Part shown: in pieces, positions 8,802 to 14,905 of the stretch
Position numbering within the stretch: position 1 is the stretch's first letter
Layout of the letters: each line of letters begins with the position of its first letter
Origin: Bacteroidales bacterium UBA4293
GTDB lineage: Bacteria > Bacteroidota > Bacteroidia > Bacteroidales > Bacteroidaceae
Assembly: GCA_002395835.1 (NCBI GenBank)
Contig: DGVD01000009.1
Location: forward strand, 62,654 to 126,653
DNA length: 64,000 nucleotides
Reading direction: 5' to 3'
Notes under the pieces: model-generated
Database searches by the model: none
The model's input: the letters and a program-made list of their open reading frames with translations, nothing else
Told to the model about the DNA's origin: nothing
Position numbers and translations under genes: made by a program

Positions 8802-9896
8802 ATGAATATATGTATCGTTGCGGGCGCACGCCCTAACTTTATCAAAGTGGCCCCTATAGTGCGGGCCGTGGAAAATGCCCGGGCACACGGGCGCGATGTG
8901 TCTTACACGCTGGTCTTTGCGGGGGCGGAAGATGACCCCACGCTGGAACCCTCGCTCTTCCAGGACCTTCAGATAGCACCGCCTCAGGTGTACCTGAACG
9001 TGGTGTGCGAGAATCTGAACGAGCTCACGGGGCAGGTCATGTCGGCCTTCGAGCACTATCTGCAGGAGAATAAGACCGATGTGGTGATTGTGGTAGACGA
9101 CCTGGCATCCACCATGGCAGCTGCCATCGTCACCAAGAAGCAAGGCATCCGTCTGGCTCACCTGGTGGCCGGCACCCGGTCCTTCGACATCAGCATGCCC
9201 AAGGAGATAAACCGCCTGGTGATAGATGGCCTTTCCGACCTGCTCTTCACCGCTGGCATGGGGGCTAGCTCCATAGCTGCCCGCGAAGGTGCCGAGCTTT
9301 CTAAAATCTACATGGTGGGCAATATCCTGCTAGATACCCTCCGCTTCAACCTGAACCGGCTGCGTAAACCCGCCTTCATGGAGGCCTACCGGGAGCGGGA
9401 GTACCTGGTCTTCACCCTGAACCGCCGCGCGCTTTTGGCCCACCGGGACAACCTCTGCCGCATGATTCACTCCATGGTGCAGCATGCTGGAGGAATGCCC
9501 ATCATAGCCCCCTTGCGCGGAAAAACGGCACAGGTGGTAGAAGAAATCCTGGCGCAGATGCCGGACCTTCAGCCTGGGGCCTTCACGCTGGTGCCCTCGC
9601 TGGGCTATCTGGAGTTCGGCTGGCTCACCGCACATGCGCGCGGCATCATTACCGACTCTGGTAATGTGGCCGAAGAAGCCACCTTCCTAGGCATGCCTTG
9701 CATCACCCTGAATAGCTATACGGAACACATTGATACTGTGAAGATTGGCACCAACGAGCTGGTAGGAGAGGACCCTGAGCTCCTGGGCCAGATGGTGGAG
9801 AAGATGGTGCAGGGCCAGTGGAAGACCGGTGCTTTGCCCCCTCGCTGGGATGGCCGTACCGCAGAGCGCATCGTGCAGATCTTGATGGAAGGGTGA
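8802..9896 (+). CDS. wecB: Divergent UDP-N-acetylglucosamine 2-epimerase family protein
   Basis: 364 aa, full length for the epimerase_2 family, which interconverts UDP-GlcNAc and UDP-ManNAc for surface polysaccharide synthesis. Recognisable blocks are GARPNFIKVAPI at the N-terminus, AHLVAGTRSFD..MPKEINR in the middle and a C-terminal DSGNVAEEATFLG. Several positions used in catalysis by WecB-type enzymes differ: HVEAGLR has become HLVAGTR (the acidic residue is Val), the HRREN block reads NRRALLAHRDN, and TERPE reads TEHID. It may have lost or changed activity, so the symbol marks family membership only. No other polysaccharide gene is adjacent. G+C is higher than in its neighbours. Confidence 0.8.
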   Translation: MNICIVAGARPNFIKVAPIVRAVENARAHGRDVSYTLVFAGAEDDPTLEPSLFQDLQIAPPQVYLNVVCENLNELTGQVMSAFEHYLQENKTDVVIVVDDLASTMAAAIVTKKQGIRLAHLVAGTRSFDISMPKEINRLVIDGLSDLLFTAGMGASSIAAREGAELSKIYMVGNILLDTLRFNLNRLRKPAFMEAYREREYLVFTLNRRALLAHRDNLCRMIHSMVQHAGGMPIIAPLRGKTAQVVEEILAQMPDLQPGAFTLVPSLGYLEFGWLTAHARGIITDSGNVAEEATFLGMPCITLNSYTEHIDTVKIGTNELVGEDPELLGQMVEKMVQGQWKTGALPPRWDGRTAERIVQILMEG

Positions 9897-9901
9897 AAAA
9901 A

Positions 9902-9923
9902 ACTCCCATTTTCTTTTGGGAGT
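9902..9923. terminator. Hairpin after the epimerase gene
   Basis: ACTCCC (9902-9907) pairs with GGGAGT (9918-9923). The T-run is on the minus-strand side (plus-strand A-run at 9897-9903), so it would best terminate leftward transcription. It may still mark the end of the epimerase mRNA. It overlaps the promoter of the RNA candidate at 9951. Confidence 0.45.
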
Positions 9924-9944
9924 AAAATAAAAAATGTATTTTTG
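9915..9944 (+). promoter_or_regulatory. Promoter of the first small-RNA candidate
   Basis: TTTG (9915-9918) and TATTTTTG (9937-9944) with 18 bp between them. The same 18-bp spacing occurs at the related units at 13400 and 14566. Confidence 0.65.
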
Positions 9945-9950
9945 TGATTG

Positions 9951-10127
9951 AAATAATTTGATATAGAAGAAAGCTAGGTTGTGAAACTAGGCTGATTCAG
10001 GGTTAAAATGTATGTTTCCCTAGCGAGGGACCTTAAGTTTTAACTTGGTATTTCATATGTGAAGAATTTATTATTGTTATAATTTTTTATCTAAACAGCT
10101 CTGTTGTGAAACAGGGCTGTTTTTTTT
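9951..10127 (+). ncRNA. Candidate structured small RNA, long form, copy 1
   Basis: A promoter at 9915-9944 and a strong intrinsic terminator ending in T8 at 10120-10127 bound about 175 nt with no convincing ORF. Three stems are visible: AGCTAG/CTAGGCT around loop TTGTGAAA (9972-9993); TCCCT-AGCG-AGGGA (10017-10030); and the terminator AACAGCTCTGTT/AACAGGGCTGTT around GTG (10094-10121). The second long copy at 13436-13594 has the same three-stem order, the same AGCG loop with compensating stem changes, and the same terminator. I cannot match it to a named RNA family with confidence. Confidence 0.65.
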
Positions 10128-10137
10128 GTGGGTTCAG

Positions 10138-10234
10138 CGTTACATGGGGACAGGTCCCGTGTAACGTAAGCAGTGTTAGTGCCTAAGTATCAAGTTATAT
10201 CTTTACGTTACACGGGACCTGTCCCCATGTAACG
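10138..10234. repeat. REPIN: inverted pair of GGGGACAGGT palindromes
   Basis: Two 29-nt palindromes, 10138-10166 and 10206-10234, are exact reverse complements of each other and are separated by 39 nt. Each is an imperfect hairpin with arms CGTTACATGGG and CCCGTGTAACG around GACAGGT. The pair at 12839-12935 has the same arms and the same 39-nt spacer with different spacer sequence. The right palindrome supplies the last codons and stop of the deoxyribosyltransferase-like gene. Confidence 0.9.
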
Positions 10235-10645
10235 CAGCAGCTCTTCCGGCCCATCACAAACCCCATCAAAGAGCTTATACATCAGTTCAGCTACTTCCAG
10301 CTCTTCCATCACCACGTAGACGGGTTTCCCGGCACCCTTCATCCATCCAGCCTCCGCATGAGCAGAGCGTCCGCAAGGCAAGAGCAGCACGCACACATCG
10401 GCCCAGAGCATAGCGTCCCAGTCGCGCTGGAAGCCCCGTTCCGCCACCGGATGGGAGAGCCCCTTCTGGTAATCCTTCACCGTCCAAGAACGGAAATCAG
10501 CATCCACATCCTCCCAGTGGAACCCCAGTTCCTCGGTATCCGTAGGATGCTTAAAGTCGTACACCTGGTGCCCCGCCTCGCGCAGCAGTTTCACGTATTT
10601 CTGCTGGATTTCATTCCTCCAGCTGGAAGCTAAATAGATTTTCAT
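10208..10645 (-). CDS. Nucleoside 2-deoxyribosyltransferase-like protein with repeat-encoded C-terminus
   Basis: About 145 aa. The N-terminus MKIYLASSWRNEIQQ and the DWDAMLWADVCVLLLPCGRS..EAGW block are typical of the nucleoside 2-deoxyribosyltransferase/DUF4406-like fold, which cleaves or transfers N-glycosidic bonds of nucleosides. The start at 10645 lies 2 bp after the DUF1810 stop, so the two are translated from one mRNA; an ATG at 10657 would overlap that stop. The final eight residues (RYMGTGPV) and the stop are encoded by a GGGGACAGGT palindrome, so the native C-terminus has been replaced by repeat sequence. The conserved core appears intact. Confidence 0.8.
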   Translation of the reverse strand: MKIYLASSWRNEIQQKYVKLLREAGHQVYDFKHPTDTEELGFHWEDVDADFRSWTVKDYQKGLSHPVAERGFQRDWDAMLWADVCVLLLPCGRSAHAEAGWMKGAGKPVYVVMEELEVAELMYKLFDGVCDGPEELLRYMGTGPV

Positions 10646-10647
10646 GC

Positions 10648-11043
10648 CTATTTCCAACTATATTTTTGAATCACCTTCTTAAAGACAGGATGATCGGACA
10701 CGGTAGCAAACAGCCGCATGCACGATTTGAATTTAACCGTGTCATTCCCAAAGATTTCATAAGCCGATTTCTCGTTGTTCAGCACAGCTTCAGTAGCTTC
10801 TATCAGCCTCTGGGATAACACCGGATGATCCATATAAGCATAGGCTTCCTCCCGTCCGTTAATTCCATAGAATTGAGAAAGTTGTGAGCGCCCCAAGCCT
10901 TTCATCTGGGGGAAGACATACCATATCCAATGCGTCCTTTTACGGCCCTCTTTTATTTCCCTGAGAGCCGTTTCATACGATGCTGTGCCATATTCCACCA
11001 GCCCTGAATCTTGCGCATTCACGAAACGCTGTAAATAAAACAT
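10648..11043 (-). CDS. DUF1810 family protein
   Basis: 131 aa, the full length of DUF1810. Signature blocks are LQRFVNAQDS at the N-terminus, RKRTHWIWYVFPQMKGLG around residues 35-52, and the C-terminal MRLFATVSD.. followed by F..VIQKYS. The biochemical role is not settled; family members often travel with nucleotide or NAD-related genes, which fits the downstream nucleoside deoxyribosyltransferase-like gene in the same transcript. The upstream segment (GGGTAAAGATAGTAAA near 11075) is duplicated at about 14770-14786. Confidence 0.85.
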   Translation of the reverse strand: MFYLQRFVNAQDSGLVEYGTASYETALREIKEGRKRTHWIWYVFPQMKGLGRSQLSQFYGINGREEAYAYMDHPVLSQRLIEATEAVLNNEKSAYEIFGNDTVKFKSCMRLFATVSDHPVFKKVIQKYSWK

Positions 11044-11135
11044 AGTTCTTTTTTTGATGTGTTTAGTTTGATGGGGTAAAGATAGTAAAATTCTGGGAGA
11101 TTAGATGATTTTTTGTTTGCAACGTGGTGGGAGAG

Positions 11136-11360
11136 TTATTTCAGTCCCGCTTTTTTGCACTTGTCAATAAAGTCTATTTCAATCATCTTAAACCACTTGC
11201 TTTTTTTGAATTCTTCCATTGACATCTTTTTAAATTCTTCGAATTCCTCCTCTGTCATTATAACGTCAAAATGATGGATTATTGATAAAGAAAATGACAA
11301 AATAACAATTACAAAAATGATACCTGCATCTGCAATAAAAGAATCTATAAATAGATTCAT
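11136..11360 (-). CDS. Small single-TM protein, 74 aa
   Basis: The N-terminal ~30 residues are hydrophobic (AGIIFVIVILSFSLSIIHHF) and can span the membrane once. The rest is a short Glu/Lys-rich cytoplasmic tail (TEEEFEEFKKMSMEEFKKSK) likely to be helical. No family is recognised. It starts with ATG at 11360 and is separated by 92 bp from the DUF1810 gene on the same strand. Its A+T content is like the noncoding DNA around it, so it could be a chance ORF, but the clean TM plus amphipathic tail argues for a real small protein. Confidence 0.45.
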   Translation of the reverse strand: MNLFIDSFIADAGIIFVIVILSFSLSIIHHFDVIMTEEEFEEFKKMSMEEFKKSKWFKMIEIDFIDKCKKAGLK

Positions 11361-11732
11361 TCAAAAAGTTTTGGAATTTAATCAGCGATTGCTTGCAATA
11401 AGATAAAATATTTGAAACAATAATTGGGGACAATAATATACAGCTATATTTTGAATAAGTAATAAATTGAATAAATATACAAGAACTTACATACTTAACA
11501 CGTTAGAGTCAACAGGTATATAGTTCCCTTTATTAAAGCCCCAAAAACGCCCTTTTTTGTTAAAATCTTAATTCAGCACGGTTTATTACGAAAAATGGGG
11601 TTTTTTGAGGGTTTTTTACCGATTTTCGTGGTGATATAACACCTTCCTGTAAAAATCCCATGATGCTGAAAGTGGACTAACAAGCTGATTATCAATATAC
11701 TATCAAAAATTTACAGCCTGTGATTGGTCACG

Positions 11733-11927
11733 TTGGTCAATGTCAAAGTGGTCAAAGTCTTTTTTAAAATACCCCACTTTTTAGGGGAGTATAGAAGGCG
11801 CAAAAAATAGCTATAATATAGTTAAGAATATAATATTATATATATATATAATATTATATTCTTAAAATTTCATTCCACATTCTTGACATATCTTAGTTTA
11901 GAGTTTGACCACTTTGACATTGACCAA
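11733..11927. repeat. 24-bp perfect inverted repeat built of TGGTCA units
   Basis: Positions 11733-11756 (TTGGTCAATGTCAAAGTGGT followed by CAAA) are the exact reverse complement of 11904-11927. The left arm is preceded by another GGTCA (11726-11730) and the right arm is followed by another TTTGACCAC (11929-11937), so each arm is a cluster of TGGTCA/TGACCA units about 9-15 bp apart. The 147-bp spacer contains the 44-bp palindrome. Confidence 0.9.
11822..11865. repeat. 44-bp perfect palindrome
   Basis: TTAAGAATATAATATTATAT and its exact reverse complement meet with TATA at the centre. The sequence can extrude as a cruciform and would melt easily. Its centre (about 11843) is within 14 bp of the centre of the surrounding 24-bp inverted repeat. 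Confidence 0.92.
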
Positions 11928-12157
11928 TTTGACCACTTTCGGGGAAATTTTTCCTCCCCAGTTAGGAAAAAATTTTTCTCCAGTTAGGGAGATTTTTCTG
12001 CCTCGTTAAGTAGGTTGCACCATCTTCCTGCGCATTTCTCATCTGCCGAGTAAAATATATTGACATTTTTTGCACGGAAATGCCACTTTTTTTAGGGTAA
12101 GCCCATTTTAGCCCGGAAAAGTGAGGGTGAAGTTATGGTTATTCAGTAAGAGCCTCG

Positions 12158-12263
12158 TAATTTTGTGTTGTGATTCAAATCCGGGTCTGCATACACCGGC
12201 CGGTATGGAGGGGCCCAGAGGGTAAGTCACTACAATACATCTAATACCTAAATTCTAAACATT
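12158..12263 (+). promoter_or_regulatory. Promoter and leader of the HU-like gene
   Basis: TAATTTTG at 12158-12165 is a -7 element, giving a leader of about 90 nt before the ATG at 12264. The leader contains CATACACCGGCCGGTATG (12197-12214), a stable G+C-rich hairpin in otherwise A+T-rich sequence, and a purine-rich GGAGGGGCCCAGAGGG stretch. A structured leader could control HU translation; no known riboswitch is recognised. Confidence 0.5.
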
Positions 12264-12830
12264 ATGGCAATTAAAGTTAAAGCAAAGGAAACTCTGCTCA
12301 AAATCGGTAAGTATGCAGGTTCCTATCGTTATGTGTTGTCAGCAGATCTATACAGCCAGTTGGCAGCAAACAAAGTTATCTCTGAAGCATCACTTCGTTC
12401 TGGTCTTTCTAAGGGTGTGATGAACGCAGCTTGGGAAGCTATCGGTGACGTGATTTCCGCATGGGCTACTGAAGGTCACTCTGTAGCAGTTCCCGGACTA
12501 GGTTCCATGCGTTTCGGACTGAATGCTAGGTCAGTAGGCAGCGTGGAGGAAGTCAGCTCTGGTCTGATTACTACCCGCAAGGTCATCTTCGTGCCTAGTG
12601 CTGACATCAAGCAGGAGTTGAAGGACACCAGTATCAGCATCACTTGCTACGACCGTAACGGCAAGGTGGTGAAGACCGTAACCAGTGCAGACCCAGGTGA
12701 AGTGGAGGAAGATAACACCAACACGAACACTGATGCTACTGAACAGGGCGGTTCAAGCACTGAGCAGGGTGGTTCAAGCACTGAGCAAGGCGGTGGAAGC
12801 ACCTCTGGTGACGACGGCATGGGTGATTAA
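12264..12830 (+). CDS. HU-like DNA-binding protein with Ser/Gly/Gln repeat tail
   Basis: 188 aa. Residues 1-125 match the Bacteroidales HU-like/HU-HIG family (MAIKVKAKETLLKIGKYAGS start, LRSGLSKGVMNAAWEAIGDV helix, GLGSMRFGLNA strand), predicted to bend or coat DNA. The C-terminal ~40 residues are low complexity: an Asn/Thr run, then three imperfect TEQGGSS repeats and an acidic end. This gene class typically heads a cassette with a smalltalk protein and a cell-wall amidase; here the smalltalk gene is present and the amidase is not. A REPIN lies just after the stop. Confidence 0.88.
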   Translation: MAIKVKAKETLLKIGKYAGSYRYVLSADLYSQLAANKVISEASLRSGLSKGVMNAAWEAIGDVISAWATEGHSVAVPGLGSMRFGLNARSVGSVEEVSSGLITTRKVIFVPSADIKQELKDTSISITCYDRNGKVVKTVTSADPGEVEEDNTNTNTDATEQGGSSTEQGGSSTEQGGGSTSGDDGMGD

Positions 12831-12838
12831 CCGCTGAA

Positions 12839-12935
12839 CGTTACATGGGGACAGGTCCCGTGTAACGTTCCAGAAAAGTTTGAAAAATACGGAATAATAC
12901 TGCAAACGTTACACGGGACCTGTCCCCACGTAACG
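12839..12935. repeat. REPIN: second inverted pair with a 39-nt spacer
   Basis: Palindromes at 12839-12867 and 12907-12935, inverted, separated by 39 nt. They differ from the 10138-10234 pair by one base (CCCCACG for CCCCATG on the right). The pair sits between the HU-like gene and the smalltalk gene and would form hairpins in their joint mRNA. Confidence 0.9.
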
Positions 12936-12977
12936 TTGCAACCAACCACAAAAACAAAACCTAAAATCTTTACAATT

Positions 12978-13076
12978 ATGGCAGAAAATAAAAACATGTT
13001 CTGGAGTCGAATCATCAACATTGTAATCACTGTGCTTACAGCCATTGCAACTACCTTCGGCCTGAATCAATTCTAA
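12978..13076 (+). CDS. Smalltalk protein (32 aa)
   Basis: The translation MAENKNMFWSRIINIVITVL continues with TAIATTFGLNQF. A short polar N-terminus, one hydrophobic helix and the TAIATT(F/L)G ending match the tiny smalltalk family found next to HU-like genes in Bacteroidales. Its function is unknown; one membrane helix is expected. It follows the REPIN by 42 bp and precedes a second small membrane protein by 20 bp, so HU, smalltalk and the 71-aa protein form a cassette. Confidence 0.82.
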   Translation: MAENKNMFWSRIINIVITVLTAIATTFGLNQF

Positions 13077-13096
13077 ACAGAAGAGAGGGAGAAACC

Positions 13097-13312
13097 ATGA
13101 AACACGCACAGATTATTTCAGCCCTAGTGCTCCTAACCACTGGAGTAATCCTCTCCTTCATAGGATTCTTCACCGAGCCAGTAGGGGAGATTTCCGACAG
13201 TGTGTTATGGTACTTCGCACAAACCCTGATCTATGCTGGCTCCGTCTTCGGACTCAAAGCATACGTGGATAAGATGATATCCAGTGGTTCTTTTAAGAAA
13301 CCAGGTGAATAA
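13097..13312 (+). CDS. Small membrane protein, 71 aa
   Basis: Two hydrophobic segments (about residues 6-25, IISALVLLTTGVILSFIGFF, and 37-56, VLWYFAQTLIYAGSVFGLKA) separated by an acidic loop suggest a two-TM protein with a basic C-terminus (FKKPGE). It occupies the place where an N-acetylmuramoyl-L-alanine amidase often lies in HU-smalltalk cassettes. A holin-like role is conceivable, but nothing in the sequence proves it. The last 26 codons are duplicated at 14449-14528 with mostly synonymous changes. An intrinsic terminator follows at once. Confidence 0.75.
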   Translation: MKHAQIISALVLLTTGVILSFIGFFTEPVGEISDSVLWYFAQTLIYAGSVFGLKAYVDKMISSGSFKKPGE

Positions 13313-13317
13313 GATTG

Positions 13318-13356
13318 CACAACCCTTCCCAATTTCAGGAAGGGTTGTTTTGTTTT
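13318..13356 (+). terminator. Terminator of the HU cassette
   Basis: AACCCTTCC (13321-13329) pairs with GGAAGGGTT (13338-13346), followed by GTTTTGTTTTT. Confidence 0.8.
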
Positions 13357-13399
13357 TGCCCCCTTAACTGGGGAACACCTTCTCTTTTTAGAGGATTTT

Positions 13400-13429
13400 T
13401 TTGTGTATTCAGATTATTTTGTATCTTTG
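13400..13429 (+). promoter_or_regulatory. Promoter of the second long small-RNA candidate
   Basis: TTTG (13400-13403) and TATCTTTG (13422-13429) with 18 bp between, the same spacing as at 9915-9944. Confidence 0.65.
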
Positions 13430-13435
13430 CAATAA

Positions 13436-13594
13436 CATAAATATGAAGAATTAAATGAATCAGCAGGATTGTGAAACCAGGCTGATTGGAAAAGTAAAGT
13501 GCATTGTTGCCTAGCGAGGCAACTTTTAATTAAAAAAGAAAAACAAAAACAGTTTTTTTGAAAGCAGCTCTGTTGAGAAACAGGGCTGTTTTTA
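13436..13594 (+). ncRNA. Candidate structured small RNA, long form, copy 2
   Basis: About 160 nt between the promoter and a T-rich terminator tail. Stem 1 is AATCAGC/GCTGATT with the conserved TTGTGAAACC in its loop (13458-13487). Stem 2 is GTTGCCT-AGCG-AGGCAAC (13506-13523), which pairs perfectly although its bases differ from the copy at 10017-10030, so the helix is kept by compensating changes. Stem 3 is GCAGCTCTGTT/AACAGGGCTGT with loop GAGA (13564-13589), then T5. No plausible ORF lies inside. Confidence 0.68.
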
Positions 13595-13655
13595 TTTTCT
13601 AACAATGTAAGTGTCACAGTTCAATTTTAATTAGTTAATCTTCTATATTTTTTGT

Positions 13656-13663
13656 ATTTTTGC
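13656..13663 (+). promoter_or_regulatory. Promoter -7 element TATTTTTG
   Basis: A TAnnTTTG motif followed by the ATG at 13687. It overlaps an upstream in-frame start at 13660, which is therefore rejected. Confidence 0.6.
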
Positions 13664-13686
13664 CTCATAATTATAAAAGTAGCACT

Positions 13687-14430
13687 ATGAGAGTACAGCA
13701 CAGTTCAAAGATTTCATACGAGGAGAGAAGTTACAGGAAATACTTCACCTACGTGAATAGACATAAAGATAAAATGTTCGAGACTGGAAATTGGAATAGG
13801 GTCTTTAGGATGCTTGATAGAATCTATATTCACCAGCATTATGAACTGGATGACTATCGATTGGAAAAAAATACATATAGTACTTTAAAACTTTTTGCGA
13901 GGCACAGATCGACCCCTACTTTCAGAGAATGTGAGAAAAAATTTGTAGATTATATTAAGACTGAGCCCCGTAGGCCATTGGGAAAAGATGAAACACCCTT
14001 TTTCCCTCCCTATATTCCAGCCTATCAAGTGGTGGTTGTAGATAATACCCCTAGAGCAATCTGGCAGGCTTTTTTGTTGCAAAACACTTTTCATTTTATA
14101 ATAGAGATATGGCATTGGAAAGCTTATTATGAAAAAAGATACTTTGTTTTCAATGTGAATGATGTGAGAATTTGGCATGGGGAAGAGAAGCCCGATTTTG
14201 ACAAAATAAAAGAACTCATTTCTTTGCCTAAATTTTCCACCAATGAAGAAATGGATAATTTGGTTGATGATGAAATAAATTACCTGGAATACTGTTACTG
14301 GAACGAATGGGAAGGTTTGGTTAAGGAAAAGGTAAAGATTATATATGATGATTTTTCTAAAACCGTTCGTTTTGAAAAGGTAAGCGCCCAAGTTCTGTAT
14401 GAATATGATTGTAAGTTTCGTTATGATTAG
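13687..14430 (+). CDS. Unknown protein, 247 aa, in a repeat-bounded insertion
   Basis: I recognise no family. The protein is soluble, rich in aromatic and charged residues (for example TFHFIIEIWHWKAYYEKRYF in the middle), with no signal peptide or clear TM helix. A Glu-rich C-terminal third contains the WNEWEGLVKEKVKIIYDDF stretch, likely strand-helix. The ATG at 13687 is chosen because the promoter element covers the earlier start. It is A+T-rich and lies between two copies of the [membrane-protein 3' end - terminator - small RNA] unit, which suggests it arrived by insertion or duplication. Confidence 0.7.
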   Translation: MRVQHSSKISYEERSYRKYFTYVNRHKDKMFETGNWNRVFRMLDRIYIHQHYELDDYRLEKNTYSTLKLFARHRSTPTFRECEKKFVDYIKTEPRRPLGKDETPFFPPYIPAYQVVVVDNTPRAIWQAFLLQNTFHFIIEIWHWKAYYEKRYFVFNVNDVRIWHGEEKPDFDKIKELISLPKFSTNEEMDNLVDDEINYLEYCYWNEWEGLVKEKVKIIYDDFSKTVRFEKVSAQVLYEYDCKFRYD

Positions 14431-14445
14431 AGAAAACTACATAGA

Positions 14446-14528
14446 TTTATGCTGGTTCAGTAATTGGACTCAAAGCATACGTGGATAAAATGATTTCCAG
14501 CGGTTCTTTTAAGAAACCAGGTGAATAA
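14446..14528 (+). pseudogene. Truncated duplicate of the 71-aa membrane protein gene
   Basis: The stretch encodes YAGSVIGLKAYVDKMISSGS then FKKPGE and a stop, identical to the end of the 13097-13312 product except one residue (I for F), while several codons differ synonymously. The first ~45 codons and the start are missing, so it is a remnant. It is followed by its own terminator and a small-RNA unit, just as the intact copy is. Confidence 0.88.
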
Positions 14529-14532
14529 AAAT

Positions 14533-14568
14533 AAGCCCTGCACTTCATATTTAAGGTGCAGGGCTTTT
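14533..14568 (+). terminator. Terminator after the duplicated fragment
   Basis: AAGCCCTGCAC (14533-14543) pairs with GTGCAGGGCTT (14556-14566), followed by TT. Its 3' T-tract also provides the TTTG of the next promoter. Confidence 0.8.
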
Positions 14569-14595
14569 GCATTACAAAAATAATATGTAGTTTTG
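14566..14595 (+). promoter_or_regulatory. Promoter of a short small-RNA candidate
   Basis: TTTG (14566-14569) and TAGTTTTG (14588-14595), 18 bp apart, as in the two long-form units. Confidence 0.6.
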
Positions 14596-14601
14596 CAGCG
14601 C

Positions 14602-14690
14602 ATATGTTGCAAAGATATAATTGTATATATCTTAATTGTTTTTTTATATCGTTATGGTAACAGCTCTGTTGTGAAACAGGGCTGTTTTTT
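14602..14690 (+). ncRNA. Candidate small RNA, short form, copy 1
   Basis: About 90 nt from the predicted start to the T-run. Internal stem AGATATA/TATATCT (14613-14632) precedes a TAATTGTTTTTTT single-stranded stretch. The shared terminator AACAGCTCTGTT-GTG-AAACAGGGCTGTT (14659-14686) and T6 follow. The terminator, including its TTGTGAAAC loop, is identical to that at 10094-10121, far more conserved than a plain terminator needs to be. Confidence 0.55.
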
Positions 14691-14697
14691 ATTCCTT

Positions 14698-14790
14698 CAG
14701 CATCTTCCCAGCACCCTTTATTCCTCCAGCTCGAAGCTGAATAGTTTTTTTAATAGTGATTCTGATTGGTAGGGTAAAGATAGTAAAGAA
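14698..14790 (-). pseudogene. Deletion remnant of a nucleoside deoxyribosyltransferase/DUF1810 pair
   Basis: Positions about 14701-14719 resemble 10322-10340 (the GAGKP-coding part of the deoxyribosyltransferase-like gene). Positions 14719-14746 resemble its first codons at 10612-10642 (CTCCAGCT.GAAGCT.AATAG). Positions 14746-14790 resemble the sequence upstream of the DUF1810 start at 11041-11083 (GGGTAAAGATAGTAAA). The order fits a second copy of the two-gene segment from which most coding DNA has been deleted, with junctions at short matches such as GGAATAAAGGG/GGATGAAGGG. It encodes nothing. Confidence 0.65.
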
Positions 14791-14905
14791 ACTGTACTAT
14801 AGTTCTGAATTCATTATTTTATTCAAAATGTGCATAATTGGCCGTTGTACGATTAAACATTTTATTAGAATTTTGCAATCAAAATAAACCTATAAATTAT
14901 ACGCT

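Larger units (their letters stand above)
11361..12157. other. Gene-free A+T-rich region with ordered repeats
   Basis: No ORF here looks coding on either strand. The interval holds a 24-bp perfect inverted repeat (11733-11756 and 11904-11927) and a 44-bp perfect palindrome (11822-11865). It also holds a CCCC-acttttta-GGGG hairpin near 11772-11788 and poly-C/poly-G stretches (CCCCAAAAACGCCC near 11539, GGGGTTTTTTGAGGG near 11597). It lies between minus-strand genes on the left and the plus-strand HU cassette on the right, as expected for a control or replication-type region. Confidence 0.7.

Noticed and set aside
11726..11937. Repeated TGGTCA units as a possible CRISPR array
   Set aside because: Units are too short, unequally spaced, in both orientations, and no cas gene is in the window.
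12170..12190. GATTCAAATCCGGG resembling a tRNA T-arm
   Set aside because: No matching acceptor, D or anticodon arms could be found around it.
4303..12935. GGGGACAGGT repeats as ends of an insertion sequence
   Set aside because: No transposase gene lies between or near any pair; the hairpin pair geometry fits REPINs better.
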